This document shows positions 1-12,841 of a stretch of 64,000 nucleotides of DNA, piece by piece; within the stretch, counting starts at the first letter, position 1, and each line of letters starts with the position of its first letter. This DNA is from Ischnura elegans (lineage: Eukaryota > Arthropoda > Insecta > Odonata > Coenagrionidae): the NCBI RefSeq assembly GCF_921293095.1, contig NC_060252.1:73490866-73554865 (forward strand), read 5' to 3'. A program made the position numbers and the translations under genes. The notes under the pieces are model-generated. The model did not search any database. It was not told the origin of the DNA and saw nothing but the letters and a program-made list of their open reading frames with translations.

Positions 1-111
1 AAAATAGAAAATCAACAACTGCCATTGATAAAGTGATATTTTAAAATGCAAATTGAGGAGATATTTCACATTCCTTGTATTCAATTTTCCATCATTTTGT
101 CTTCAAAACAG

Positions 112-485
112 CCGACAATACAGCTAGTGAGGCAAGAATGTATCGTAATGGTTCATTCCGCGTGAGACCTGCCTCTGGATCCTCAAGCTTGAGTGGGATT
201 TCGGTCGATGGCTCTGCTGGATATGTGGAGCTCACGGGTGGCATGACATCAGCTCGACACCCATTGCTGGAATTGGCTCTCCCAGTCGAGGCGGAGATGA
301 TGCCTGTGTCAACATCACAGAGGCTTCGCCTTGGAGCAATGGGTGGAGGTAGTGGCACAAATGTTGGAGGTAGCAGCAGTGGCTCAGCTGGAGGGATCAC
401 GAGTGGTGAAAATTACATGGAAATACGTTATGGACTGGTTGGTGATATCCGTGGACCCATGCAGACTTTGAGAACTGATATTTGG
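112..485 (+). CDS. Ten-m: Teneurin exon (first in window)
   Basis: The acceptor is ttcaaaacag and the donor follows ...ACDIW-type codons as tgg|gtaag, phase 0 at the end. It encodes part of the region before the main YD repeats, with [18 protein letters not shown] and a Gly/Ser-rich stretch (about residues 80-105 of the exon), then [14 protein letters not shown]. The first two bases complete a codon begun in an exon outside the window. Confidence 0.88.
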
Positions 486-3400
486 GTAAGATGCAAAAAT
501 TTACGTTTCAGTTACTTTATAAGAATTTTATGCTGGACAGCTAGCTGACGATTGTGTATAGATTTTTTCTTTTATTCCATACTTAGAAAAATTAAATGTG
601 GTCAATTCCTAATGCAAAGTTTAAAAGAGTAAAAAATTATTTTGTTACATACCAGCAATGAAAAATACTCCAACAACATATGTTCTAAAATTTACTTGTT
701 TCTACTTGAGAGCTGTATTTTCTCATTCTCATTTAAATTTGTGGTAATTTTAAAAGGTTATCCAATGACCAATTATTTAGTTTAAAATTTTGAAACTCAT
801 TTACATAATCCATGTTGCTGATCAAGTTCCAATATTTATGTAATATGTATATGCTTTCATTATATTATCTGACGTAATTTCTTAAGTTAAATTATTAAAA
901 TCTTTGTTTTTTTTATAATTCATTGAATGTATCATTTTCTATCCCTTAGTGAATAAAGCCTTTTTCAAATTTCTCCTTTCCTCTCCACCATAATGCTTCC
1001 TTTCTTCCATATGGATATGAGAAATTAAATTTGTATTCATATATTTAATATTAGAGCATTTAGTAATAATAATGAATTAAATGTTTTATTTTGATGTTTT
1101 ATTCTTTTAAAATTACCATTTATCAATTCCTTGCTCTCCATTGCTCAGGTCAATTCATCGCGGGTTCTTTGCATAGAGCTGGAGCAGGCTACCTCACGAG
1201 AGACAATCTTGGATTGGGAAGAAGCTCCCCTGGTCACTGTGCAATATGATCCCATCTCAAACCTTCCTCTTGCTTGGTTGCCATCACCTGCATTGCAAGC
1301 AGTTCCAATCAATATATCTTATGACAGGTAAGTTGTTACCTAAGTGATAAATGTTGCCATTTTGCATGTGCATATCAGCAGTGTAAAAATTGCAGAAGAA
1401 GTTACAGGTGAAAGAAATTTGTTTTCTTATACACCATTTTTCTCAGTATTGATGAGTATCAAGTATAACTTGTTGGAATTCTATCAAAGGTCTCATCATC
1501 AATTCTATTTATGGTAAAAATAATCTTTGGAGTTAATAATTCTACTTGGCAATTACGAAGGTGTGAACAATTATCTGGCTTCATATTGTGGTAAATAAAT
1601 AAGTAAATTAATATTTTTAATATGGGGGAGATTAATCATTCATACTACATTAAACTCCTGATTATCCAGGAAAATGATGGGGAGAGGCAGCAAGAATAAT
1701 CAGAAAACACAGATTATCCAAACTTTCACTTTTATTTCTTACAATGTTCATAATTTATGTTAGTCAAACAATATTTTATTATTTATTCACATATTATTAT
1801 GCTTGAAGGACTCATTGAAAGCTTTCTTCATTGACCACCAATCTTTTTAGCTGTGATAATGCCATTGTATTTGTATTCCCACCGCTCCATATAATCCAGT
1901 AAACATTCTATGTGGGCAAGCACCTGGCTGCGACTCATACAATCTCAGCTTCCACTTCTCTCCCACCTTCACTTCCATGACTCCCTTCCTCTCCCATTTG
2001 ATGTGGACTGGTTGCTGCATAAAAATGCCTGTGTGTGATGAAATCCCTAGTTCCCTTAGGCTGTATTCAAAGGCATGCAAGGCCATGGTAATAATCAATC
2101 ATTTGCAATATGAAAAATGCATTTAAAGGTCGCATAACAGTCTTAATTTACAGATGATGAAATGACCAATTTATGAAATCTTTTAAAATTATCCTAGAGG
2201 CTTTTTCCACTACTATCTTTTGCAATACTAGAGTAGATGTCCAAATTAACATGAAACATTTTTCTAAACCTTCATCAAAGAAATATATATTTATGCTGTT
2301 TTTTTGACAAATCCACTAATGCCGTTTTTGTGATTTCCTTTTTTCTCATCATTCTAATTTTGGTTCCCTTATGATTTTTCCAGTCACATATATATTTATA
2401 GGGATGAAAATGGCAATAATTTTCAATGAGAATCTTTCAAGGCTACCAATGTATCAAAACCTCAATCTGCATGAGAGGCAGAGGCCTATCACATGTTATT
2501 GATTCTCCACCATTGACTCTGTTATCAAAATTGAAAAGATCGAACTTTATCATCAAAATCGAGGAGGAATAATAGACTAATTCAAAACTTGGAAGCAAAA
2601 TGGAGTCCATTTATCTTTATGTCCTAAATTTATTTCAAAAGAATTAAATTCAAAAACCATTCAAGCCACATTTTGTCAACTTTTGTTTTAGATCAAATCA
2701 ATAAATTTCCTGTTTTGCCAAATACACATTGCTTTTTTTCCTCATTACTGGTGTAAGAAACGAATTATCTCATCGCCAATGATAAATAGTGAATATTTCA
2801 TTGCTCTCATAGGCCTCGGTCAAAACTGATTTTTTTTCCCCTTGAATAGGTGATTGTGAATGGTGGTTTCATTGTATTGGCTTGAAAAATTATACATTAG
2901 ATGAAGCTCAAACTATGAAATAAAATTTAGCTTCAGAAATAAAGAAAAACACAATAAGGTACACGTAATGTGAAGAAGGAATTAAATCTGTATGACTTTA
3001 AAAAAAACTATGCATTAATTTTGCTAATAGGCATATCTACTTTCAGTCAGAGCACACTCGTTGAAAATGAATCAATAATTTCTGGTAGTTACATTGATAT
3101 TATCTTCAGTTTTATACAGATAGGTAATACAATGTTTTTTATAATTAAAAAAAGAAGATCTAAAGGTTCTTTTTTTAATTACTTTTCGAAAACTTCGAAA
3201 TTAATGATGCAAAAGACGAAATTGTCATAATCATTTTCATGCTGATTTTTCCATATGCCTTTGGAAATACATGTGTTTTCTTTCCCTTTATTTAAGGTTT
3301 AATCGAGTTGAAGGATGGCAGTGGGGTGATGAGAGTGAGCACTATACATATGAGAGGCATGGCCTTTTGTCGGAGATACACAGCCCAGAGGATGGAAAGA

Positions 3401-6400
3401 CTGAATTCACCTACAATGATATGAACCTGGTAAGGAAAATAGGATGTTTCCTTTAATTGCTGGAATGCCTATGACTATTTCACATCTTTAATACCAAATT
3501 AAATAAGTTCCTGTGGTACAAGGAAAATTAATTTTCCGAATGACCATTTTGACTAACTGAAATCTGTTGAGCTAAAGAAAGATGCAAATTTCCATCCCAA
3601 CACTGATATTGAATTAAGACAGTAATTACATCTGTATAATATAAAATTATTATTTTGCTCATAAAAATACTGGGAAGTCCAGGAAAATTAGCTATGGCAT
3701 CTTGCTGTTTCATCACATATTTAACATGTGTGGCTACTTCTTCAAAAAAATTATGCCATAGCCAAAATAAATCTTTTTGCTGAATTCGATGGATGGGAAT
3801 AGCAGGGAATGATTTGAGATTTAATCCAGCAATTTCATTCTCTCATTAAAAGATACATGGAATGAATGATATCAACGGCAAGGGCAAAATTTTTCTCATG
3901 GGCAAATTTTGGCAAACAGCAAATTTCTCCCTGAGTACATATAACTTTACACACGTGCATACCTCTGAGTACAAAGTTACTTGTTTCATGAATGAAAGAT
4001 TTATAACAATATTTTGAAAGGTTGTTGTCTATTAACAAACTCACTTGTTTCAAATAACTTCAGGTCAGCAAAATCACTCTGCCCAGCGGGAGGCGATTTA
4101 CTATCCAGTATGATGAGGAAGGAGGGGTTCGACACATAACCTTGCCATCTGGAACAAGGCATGCATTCTCTGCACAGCTTTCTCTCGGCTTTGTCCGTGT
4201 GTCGTACACTCCCCCTGGAAGCTCCCGTCCATATCTCCAGCATTTCGGTCATGGTTCTGGAGGAGCCGCAACGTCAACTATCAAATGTGGAATGCCACAC
4301 TTGCTCCAAACGGTCTTCCCTGGTGATGGTGCTCGAGTTGTCTATCGCTATGACCATGCATCAAGGCTGTCAGAGGTGAGTGGTTATTAAAAATTATACG
4401 TATCCATGCACCCAAAAAAAATATACACTTTTGATTTTATTCCAAGTTCTCCTTAATTTCTTGGATTATTCCTTTTATCTTATCTCAATGTACTAGTATC
4501 ATAACGCCCGCAAATAATCATAAATCCTTCTCAATGATTTTTCATGCCACATTTTACCGTATCTAACGATATTCACTGAATTTAGCCCCAGCCCCCCAAT
4601 ATTCTAAGCTTCACTCATGAAAAAATAATGCTTAAGATAAAATAGATAATAATAATGATTTATTATTGAAAAAAACAATTGACTCAGATTTATCATGGGG
4701 GAACTTTTCTATCATGATCTGGATAATCACAAAAGAAGTGTTTCCCTTCCGTCATCATGATTTACTATTGCTACCACTAAGTAAGACCATATTAGAATGC
4801 AACTATTTGCAACTTTTTTCTAATATTCATGACTTTTGTCCACTACTATTGCATAGGTTGTGCATGGGGATGGAAGAACACAGATCAGATATGGACCCTC
4901 TCCCTCACCTTTCCCAACTGAAATCCTGCACAGCGAGAGGGATTTTGAATACAGGTGGGATGGTCAGCTTCTGTCATCAGGATTGGGAGGAGGAGACTTT
5001 GGGGGTGGACGAGGGAAGGATGGCTTGTTGGTGGAAGAGAGATTGGACTTTGGTGCCAAGACTGGACTTTCCAGTGCCAAGTTTGCTTATGATCGGTCAT
5101 CGTCAGGCATTTCTGGTGGATCCTTCTGGAGGGTGACGTCAATTACTGGAAGAATTGGAGGACAAGCTCTCCCAGAGCACACTCAAGCATTTTCCATGAG
5201 AACTGGAGAGCCCACTGCCATTGCTCACTTCCGAGTGGCTCGTCCTCGACCAAATGAGACAACTCTCTCGGATGGCACTGCATTATTCTCTCGAATCGTT
5301 GATGCCAAATTCCGTGAAGTTCAGGTGGGTGCATAATGGTAGTGGCTCTATTGAATCAATCCCCCCATTTATTATTAATTTTCTTGTCTTCTTCTTCACA
5401 ATTTGCCTTTAACTCCCCGTTATCCAAAATGATGAGGACTTTTAATAAACTGGGTCCAAGTATTGATTTCTCTTTGTCACTATCTAAATTTAAAAGTTAC
5501 TTATGGCAAAGCTTAGATCAACTCAACTTCAAGAGCATGTTTATATCTTACATTATACATTTTTATATTTACCTACACATGCGTATTAAACATCGATGCC
5601 CAATCCTGTATAGATTTTTTCAATGCTTTCATTCTCTGTGTGTTTGTTATTTTCTATTGTCTATCATTTGTGAAGTTTTATGTAATCATGTGGTTAATGG
5701 TTCATCCCGTAAATAAATGAATGAATGAACTTCTTGTCTAGGAAATGATAGATTCACTCTGCTTGATAGAAATTTTGAAGACCAACAATTTTTCTATGCA
5801 TGTATAACTGCACTTTTAAATAGCTCTTAAATAAAATTTTTACATAGTGATTAGCAATAGAGCAAGTTTTATCTATTTTGTACACCTTTGATGAATGAAT
5901 TGATATCTCTGCCACTGCGGAGAAATACAATTCAACTTTGTGAACTTATTCTGTCATTTGTCCAGAGAAATTAGGATTGAAAAAGGCCTACCTAAATAAA
6001 CAGTAGTTATGATGAAATTTTCTCTAAAGTCAGGGCCTTGGTTCAAGTTTTGCTATCACATAGATTGATGGCAATTATAGGCAAAAAAATAAATGAGTAC
6101 AATTGAAAACTTTCAGGTCTCCCTGACGATCCATCGCATGGAAGTTTTCCGCCTGGAGTTTCAGTATGGGAGCGTGAGTGGCATGAAAGGTGGTTCTTCT
6201 GCCACACCAGGCCCACCCACAACATCATCCCCATCGGGGTCGGGCAAGAAAGGCCCTCTTCCAGGTCACCGAATTGGACAAACAAGAACATACACAAGGA
6301 ATGTCGGAGTGAATACTTACACCAATGTCAAGAACTACACGTACGATTCTGATGGTCAACTGTCTGGTGTGGAAGCACAGGAGCCTTGGGGATTCAAATA

Positions 6401-9144
6401 TGATGCCAATGGGAACCTCCTCTCCCTTACCTATCGTGGGAATAATATCCCGATGGAATATAGTCCCTTGGATAGAATTGCCAAATTTGGAGATGGAGCA
6501 TATCGCTATAATGTCAGAGGATTGGTGGTGCAGAATGCTAGAGAGGAAAAGTTTCAGTACAATGCTCGAGGGTTGCTCTCCAGAGCTACAAAGAGAGGGA
6601 GGTTTGATGTACGTTACTTTTATGACCACAAAGATCGACTAGCAGCTCGGAAGGATAATTATGGCAATGTTACTCAGTTTTTCTATGCCAACCATGAAAG
6701 GCCTAATGAGGTAATTTATCATCCACTATTTATTTGCTAATAATGATGTAGTAAATTTAAGTTTTTCTATCAAATGATGAATCAGTCCAGGGTTTTTCAA
6801 ATCAGTCAAATCATGATTTACTAATTCTAATGAAGGACTTAAATTATTAAGTCTTTGAACTGAGTTCATCATTCTATGTTTCAATTGTTAAAATTTATCA
6901 TAATCCAGCTCTTTGGCTGTTGAGTATTATTTTAATGGTATAATTGTGAATGTTCATCTTTTCTTATAATTTATTTTTTCTTTCAATCCTTTAGGTTAGC
7001 TACATTTACAGCCCCAGGGACGGAAAACTGATGTGGTTGATTTATGATGATCGTGGCCACCTTGTCTTTGCTCAAGCTCACAGGCATAAGTACTATGTTG
7101 CTACAGATCAGTGTGGTACACCTGTGATGGTTTTCAACCAGTATGGAGAGGGGATTCGGGAAATAATGCGATCACCCTATGGCCATATAGTATATGACTC
7201 AAATCCTTACCTCTATCTTCCTATAGATTTTTGTGGTGGCTTACTAGATCAGGTAATGATATCAAGCATCTCATTACTTAAGTTTAAGATACACTTAGCT
7301 TAGATATAAAAAATTGTAGTCCAAAATGTATTGTGATTAGCATTCCATATCGCCTACTCAAATGAATTTAGAGGATTGAATGCCTCGAAAGAAGTAGAAA
7401 TGTTGAATATTTATTTGTCAGTAGGAAGTTTGAAAGCAGAGTGACTAATGATTTATTTTGAATTTCTTCGCAAAACAGGTCACATCATTAGTTCATATGC
7501 CTGGAGGGAAAGTTTATGATCCGTTGATTGGGCAGTGGATGACTCCACAATGGGAGGATGTCCTTGATCGACTTGCTAAAGCTCCCACACATCTCCACCT
7601 ATATAGGTTCAATGGAAACGATCCCATAAATGTGAAAAAACAATGGAGATTGCCAACAGGTTTGATGAATTATATTTTTTTCTAATTTTAGAGGCTATGC
7701 TTGTGAGCAAATTATTAATACTGTAGTAGGAAGTGTTTAGAAATAATATTGAGTGGAAATGTATTAATTTAATGTGCTATCTTACAAGATGATTTGATAT
7801 TGAATAAATTGATTTCTAAATTTTTACATCAGGTAAAATTTTGAATCAAAACTGTAATTAACACGGCTGACTCTTGATTCATCCTTGTAAAAAATTTTTA
7901 CAGATCATTTGACATGGCTTGAACTTCTGGGATATGACCTTAAAAGCTTGGCACCACAGCTCTTCCCCGAGAATCTTCCAGGCATCCCCACTGCTGCCCT
8001 TCCCAAATATGATGATGACGATGATGATTCAGAGTGTCGTTCCCCCAACCTTGCCCCACCATTTCGTGCTGCTTCTGGTTTCCTCGCTCACCTCAATCAG
8101 TATCGCCTTGGCACTGCAGGGTTGGCAGCACTGCCGGCAAGAGCGGCTGCTGTCAGAGCCAATTGGCCGAGGAGCGCAGGCAGCCAACCTCGTCTCCCAC
8201 CCTTCCGTATTGCAGCCACCGAGCCTCCGTTCGGCCGTGGCATCGTCATCTCAAGAGTGCCGGGACGAGGGGGCAAGGGCGATGACCTCGAAGATGGCTG
8301 GGGAATCAAGGGTGACCGTGCGGTGGTGTCCAGCGCCCCCTCGGCCAACCCCATATTCCGGGATGTCTTCACGTCTGTGTTCAACCGCTCGCTTCTCCTG
8401 AGGCCCGCTCTGCTGGTCCATTCGCAAGAGGCCTTCTTCTTTGTCAAAGAGGAAGCGTGGAGAGCAGCTGAGGACGTTTCTCAACTGAGGCGACTCGGGG
8501 GTCAGCTCAACGTGACGTTGCACGAGCGAGACGCCCCCTCCCCTTCCACCTCCTCGTCCTCCTCCTCGGAGAAGGCCATGGACCTCAAGATACATGGTGC
8601 TGGTGCCGTGGTCAACGTTCGCTACGGCACGACCCCAGAGAGGGAGGTCACCAGGCTGCTCCATCATGCCAAGAATGCCGCCGTGCGTAAGGCATGGCAG
8701 AGGGAGCTGGAACTGCTTCGTGCCGGCTTGGCAGGTCCGGTTGGTGGAGGAGGGGTCGGCTCCTCTGTTGCTGTAGGCGTTGGAATGGGAGCAGGGTCAG
8801 GGGCCGCAGGGGGTGGGGTAGAGTGGACCCCTGCAGAGGCGGAGGAGATAGCCAAGGTGGGTTATGCATCGGCATACGAGGGCATCTACGTCCATGACCC
8901 AAGGCGGTACCCTGAACTAGCCGAGGATCCTTTCAATATAAGGTTTGTGAAGAGGTCAAGGGAGGATTTGGGTCGCGGGGATCACCTGGGTGGGGGTCGC
9001 AACCGGAGGTCTTCGTTGGATGGTTCAGGGGCTCTGAGGTCATCCCCTGTGCCCTCTAACCTGTCCTCAGCCACGTCCCCATCGCTAGAACTCTCAAGGA
9101 CTTGTAGGCAGTGGTGGCTCCCATGGAAACACAATTCGTGTTAA
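112..9144 (+). CDS. Ten-m: Teneurin (Ten-m family), C-terminal half, nine exons
   Basis: Teneurins are large type II transmembrane cell-adhesion proteins that act at synapses and in axon guidance; this window holds only the extracellular C-terminal part. Exons lie at 112-485, 1149-1327, 3297-3429, 4064-4375, 4857-5324, 6117-6710, 6995-7252, 7479-7659 and 7904-9144. All junctions are AG/GT and the phases join without a break, giving about 1,245 residues and then TAA. Recognisable parts in order are tyrosine-rich YD repeats (for example [44 protein letters not shown]), the RHS-core-like segment [12 protein letters not shown], and the C-terminal domain with [30 protein letters not shown] and [18 protein letters not shown]. 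That last domain resembles the Tox-GHH/TCAP end of teneurins. The N-terminal intracellular, EGF and NHL regions must lie to the left of the window. The last exon is much more GC-rich than the introns and carries Gly-rich and Ser-rich low-complexity insertions plus a tail beyond the usual end. Confidence 0.95.
1149..1327 (+). CDS. Ten-m: Teneurin exon
   Basis: Preceded by ccattgctcag and ended by ag|gtaag, leaving two bases of an Arg codon. It encodes a hydrophobic beta-rich segment ([37 protein letters not shown]), matching the teneurin region where substrates of the form LW-LPSS-LMAVNVTY occur. Confidence 0.9.
1328..3296 (+). other. Ten-m: Teneurin intron, no recognised content
   Basis: AT-rich intron of about 2 kb between two well-defined exons. 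Small open frames here (for example on the - strand near 1850-2098) show no family resemblance. I see no repeat I can name. The other introns (486-1148, 3430-4063, 4376-4856, 5325-6116) are likewise plain AT-rich sequence. Confidence 0.6.
3297..3429 (+). CDS. Ten-m: Teneurin exon
   Basis: Acceptor tttatttaag, donor ctg|gtaagg. The first base completes the Arg codon of the previous exon. Encodes [20 protein letters not shown] and FTYNDMNL, a YD-type repeat segment. Ends in phase 0. Confidence 0.9.
4064..4375 (+). CDS. Ten-m: Teneurin exon
   Basis: Acceptor aataacttcag, donor gag|gtgagt, 104 codons in phase 0 at both ends. Contains [20 protein letters not shown], then a segment ending [13 protein letters not shown], which is a canonical YD repeat. 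Confidence 0.92.
4857..5324 (+). CDS. Ten-m: Teneurin exon
   Basis: Acceptor tattgcatag, donor cag|gtgggt, 156 codons, phase 0 at both ends. Includes [17 protein letters not shown], a Gly-rich spacer, FAYDRSSSG and [15 protein letters not shown]. An in-frame stop just after the donor supports this boundary. Confidence 0.92.
6117..6710 (+). CDS. Ten-m: Teneurin exon, core YD repeats
   Basis: Acceptor aaaactttcag, donor gag|gtaatt, 198 codons. Contains a run of YD repeats: [72 protein letters not shown] and [13 protein letters not shown]. This is the barrel-shell region that forms the large extracellular cage in teneurins and bacterial Tc toxins. Confidence 0.95.
6995..7252 (+). CDS. Ten-m: Teneurin exon
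   Basis: Acceptor caatcctttag, donor cag|gtaatg, 86 codons. Encodes [19 protein letters not shown] through [19 protein letters not shown], with the conserved teneurin pattern ATDQCGTP and [12 protein letters not shown]. Confidence 0.95.
7479..7659 (+). CDS. Ten-m: Teneurin exon, RHS-core-like segment
   Basis: Acceptor gcaaaacag, donor aca g|gtttga (phase 1). Encodes [20 protein letters not shown] and [13 protein letters not shown], corresponding to the conserved RHS-associated core that precedes the C-terminal domain. Confidence 0.93.
7904..9144 (+). CDS. Ten-m: Teneurin last exon, Tox-GHH/TCAP-like C-terminal domain
   Basis: Acceptor tttttacag; the first two bases join the preceding G as Asp. 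The exon encodes about 412 residues and ends in TAA at 9142-9144. It starts with [20 protein letters not shown], carries an Asp run (DDDDDDS) and ends in the conserved C-terminal domain. The family pattern [17 protein letters not shown] / [14 protein letters not shown] / [19 protein letters not shown] is clear. A Gly/Val-rich insert lies between the helical segment and [13 protein letters not shown], and a Ser-rich run precedes [11 protein letters not shown]. About 45 residues follow FNIRFVKR, the point where vertebrate teneurins nearly end. Known for the family: the domain derives from a bacterial toxin-type nuclease fold and gives the TCAP peptide in vertebrates. No nuclease activity is claimed here. 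Confidence 0.93.
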
Positions 9145-10835
9145 ATGGGAGAACGTGATTGGTTCACAAAAATTATCACTCTTTAAGAATTATTGATTCT
9201 TAATGTGTCCTCAAAAAAAAGAGGTATTTCCTTGGAGAATTAACATTCGATTGAAATCCAACAAGGATTTTTTGGTAAAAACTTGTCTTTGTAAGCCGTT
9301 GTACCAATGTTATAATTCCAACGATGCCAAAGTATGCTTCTCTATTCGAGGGAAGCATGCACAACTCATTAACTGTGGAATTTCTGAGCAAGTGGTGTGT
9401 TTTATGCGAATGGGATCTTGAATGGTGGGCTGTCATTTTGTCAGCCATGGGAGCGGTATGGAAGCATTTGGATGTGTATACGTTATGTTTTTTCCAGACA
9501 AATAAGGAATCGTGGGTGTCCAGTGAATGTGATTATGTGTGCAAAAAAAAAAGAATGGATGTTTACTCCCTGCTATATTTTGAAAAAGCTTTGAGCAGCT
9601 TATAGCTGACTTTTATATGTTCAAGATTGTCATCCACTAAAATTGCCAAATATGTGCTATTAAGTGTACAAAAATCAAGTTTATTATTCATAAATATATT
9701 GTGTATGTGTGTGGGTGTATATATGTGTATGGATGTCTCTGTTCGTGAATGAATGTGAGCGCTTTAAAAATGCATGAATGTGCTGTATGGAGGTACATGT
9801 GTATTTATACATATTTACAGGGAAACATACACACATCCATGCATGATTCTGTATTAATTAAGAGCATGAGCATGGGTCTCAAAGCCCATTCCATGTATGT
9901 CAATGCCTGTATGTGTGTCAGAAATGTGCGGGAGGGCATATTACATAAACCTTTGAAACATCACACTTGAAATGATTGTATGTGCAGATTGGTTCTTACA
10001 TATATATGTTTTAAGTGAATTGTGCTGCCTCTTTGGGAATGAGATTGTTCTGCCTTACATGAATATGATATAAATCAGGCTACTACATATTTGACTTCCA
10101 TGAAGTACAGTGTACATTACATTTCCCATCACTGAATAGAATACACCCATTCATAACCAAGCTTCCATTCAACTTTGTTGATGGATGGATGTGAGAGGTA
10201 AATAGCATAACTATATTGTGTGAATTTTATTATTAGATATCTTTCCAATTTTATGTACAACATTGCTCCTCTTAGGCATTACAAAATTAATAAAAATCTT
10301 CCATTCTTAGTTGTAAAAAAACAGAAAGGCTATTTTAGGCTGCAGAATTAAGTCCATTCAATATTTAAAAAAAGAAACATTAATGTCTTATGATTTTGGA
10401 TTTTAAAAAGGTGAATATTTGAATTCATATGTAATAATCATTACATATTTCAATGGTGTACATAGAAAATATAAATATTGAGTGTTCCATGTAACAAATG
10501 GAATGTGCTATCTTTGAATAATGATTGCCAATTTTACTACGAGGGATCTTGAATGACACTTTTTAATGACATAGCTCTTTTGGGCTTGAACAAGGTTCAC
10601 TAGAAAGGGAACTATTGAATGGAAAAAGTTGAACTGCATGATTAACAGTTTGGTCAAAATGATTCCATGTAAAGGTTCGTATTCAATTGGAATTTTAGGC
10701 AAATGTTTGGTCCTGTTTTATTACCAAGTGTTATCGCCTGTGATTGAGAGGTTTAAAACTGAAAGCACAGTCTGCATTCAAATGTCCAATGACAACTGTC
10801 ATTATATGGTGTTTTAAATAAATGCATTTGTTTTC
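9145..10835 (+). other. Probable teneurin 3' UTR
   Basis: This stretch follows the teneurin stop codon and contains no coding signal I can recognise. It is AT-rich with TG/CA-rich patches near 9700-9960. The first good polyadenylation hexamer in a sensible context is AATAAA at 10817-10822, followed by a T/G-rich stretch. The end is therefore an inference. Confidence 0.5.
10817..10822 (+). terminator. Candidate polyadenylation signal of teneurin
   Basis: AATAAA about 1.67 kb after the teneurin stop, followed within 15-30 bases by T-rich then tgtggttg sequence, as expected for a cleavage and polyadenylation site. Not proven; other shorter 3' ends are possible. Confidence 0.45.
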
Positions 10836-11235
10836 TATTATTGTGGTTGATTCATTTGCTTAAGCTTGAGCCTGAGCTTGCACTGAAGTTTCTTCTTCTC
10901 TTTCACCTTGAAAGGACTCATATGTAGATTATTTTTATGGGAGCCAAGAATGATGTCATCACAATGTGAAAGGGTGAATCTATGAAATTATGACATTATT
11001 TTTATTATTATTGCTGTTCTACAGTTTAGGTTAGGTTTCCAGCATTCCACATTGAATTTTCTTCTCCAGTGATGTATTATACCTATTTTTCTTTGTTCTT
11101 TCCTCTAATCCAGCTCTTCTCCTTCCCTTTCCTTTACTTATAAAACATATTCTTCCTTCCCCAAAGCATTCAGCATATGTGCTACAACCTCACCATCTGC
11201 CTCCTCCTTATTTTATCTAAAAGTTTTGGGTATCA

Positions 11236-11510
11236 GATAGGTGTGGCCGCTGAAGTGTTGGCTTCTCCCCCTGAGGGTCCTGGTTCAAATCCTGGTGGTG
11301 GTGGTGATTTTTCAAAGAATGCACGATGCATGCCTTGGGTGCCTTGTGGAGGCTACTTCAAGCATAAAACTCTCTGTCAGATAGGAAGTTACCCCATAAC
11401 CCCTTGATGCCTCTGATTTAGAGCAGTCCCATGCCAGCTTTCTCTCCACCCTTCCTTCCCTACCCGTCAAATGACCTCGAGGTGTGGTCGCCCCACCTAA
11501 AGTTTTCTAC
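11236..11510 (+). mobile_element. tRNA-derived SINE (family S1), + orientation
   Basis: The head carries pol III-type boxes: an A-box-like gtgtggccgctgaag and a clear B box ggttcaaatcc near 11281-11292. The body contains tttctctccacccttccttcc-like sequence and caaatgacctc. The same order of blocks occurs in reverse orientation at about 46086-46400, so this is a dispersed family and not a tRNA gene. The copy is diverged, and its 3' limit is approximate. Confidence 0.65.
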
Positions 11511-12136
11511 ATCTAAAAGTTTACATTTTTCATTTCTCTTTCTGATTAAATGCAATTGACACACACATATCCTCATTTGGCTGAGTATCTATACACAAGA
11601 AATTGTTTAGAGACCCTCTAATTGCATGAACTGCAGTATTTCCAAATATGTATTCCAAAGTTTAGGTTTGATTGCTTCCCATCATCGGCTCAAGCCTATT
11701 CCATTCTTGCACATTAAGATGTCCTGGCAAGGAGGGTCCAAGGCCTACGTCTCATCAAACTATTGCCTCAATGTGGCCGTGAAGGTAGGAGTTCTCTCGT
11801 GTTCTTCAACACAATAATTGGTAGTGTAGAGAGCGGGTATAGGTGACCCTGTCTGAAATATAGATGCCTACAGGTGTCTACAGATAGTGGGGGAAGCACC
11901 TTGAGACAACTGAAATCCATGACTTCAACATTCTTGATTTTTGTCTATCAGTCGGAACCCATCGTTCTGGATCAGATTCACAGTCCCAGTAGGTAGCACC
12001 TGCTAAAGTCCATTTTTTCATTGAATGAACTCCATGTTTGCAAAATAATGCAGCATTTTGATTTGTAATCATTGCATCTAGAGAAAAACCTCTGGACCAT
12101 CACTTCTATAGGTTGGTCTTTCCTTTCTCTTAGACA

Positions 12137-12352
12137 ATCTAATCTTGTTTTGCTGATTGTAGCTCACGTTGCCTTAATGACAGCATTGCATTCTTCCATT
12201 CCTCTTCCTTTCTCTCCAATCCATACACTGGAGGCATCATTGGGATCAAAACTGTAGAGTTGCCTCTCTCCTTTTTCTTTTCTATTTCCTCCTCTACCTC
12301 AAGATGCAGAGTAGAAAATTCTGGGACTTGAATAACCAGCCTCAAAGGTATA
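12137..12352 (+). repeat. Dispersed repeat R2, copy 1
   Basis: The block starting tcttgttttgctgattgtag, with ccttaatgacagcattg and ending cagcctcaaaggtataacc, recurs at 36152-36362 (ending cagccctcaggggtgtaacc) and again at 36389-36476. Copies are diverged but keep order and orientation. It is SINE-like in size, but no clear pol III head was seen. Confidence 0.5.
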
Positions 12353-12841
12353 ACCTCACAGAATCCAAAGAGGATTTTGATTCACCTGTGCTTCAATCAG
12401 TGGTAAATGTGCCACTATTTTTATCTTCATATCAGACATCCTTCTGCCTAATGATCTACTGTCCTTATTTATGACACGGAAAGTTTTGCTTTGCTCACTC
12501 AAAATTTATCTCTAATTGTTCCGCGTTGCTTCTTCTTTTTTCATGATTTGTCTTCCCACATGCAAAGAATGCAGCTGATTCTAGCATTCTTTGGTAACGC
12601 AGTTCAATCATGCACAGTTTCTCTCACAAAAGGTTCATGCTTTGGTTTTTGGATTAAATCATAACCCACAAGTCTTTGAAACTGTCACATTCATTTACAA
12701 GGTTGTATGAAATTTTGCCATTTAAAGTTTTTTTAGAACACTTTTTTAGTTCATTGTTCTAATCCACTCATGCAACTTCCTATCACATGTGCTAAAATCA
12801 TGTTAAGCACAAAAAGAAAGCATCAATTAACATATTCAGTC

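Noticed and set aside
8097-8902. Several open frames on the - strand and in other + frames over the last teneurin exon
   Set aside because: They are shadows of the GC-rich teneurin exon; the real frame is fixed by splice phase and conserved motifs.
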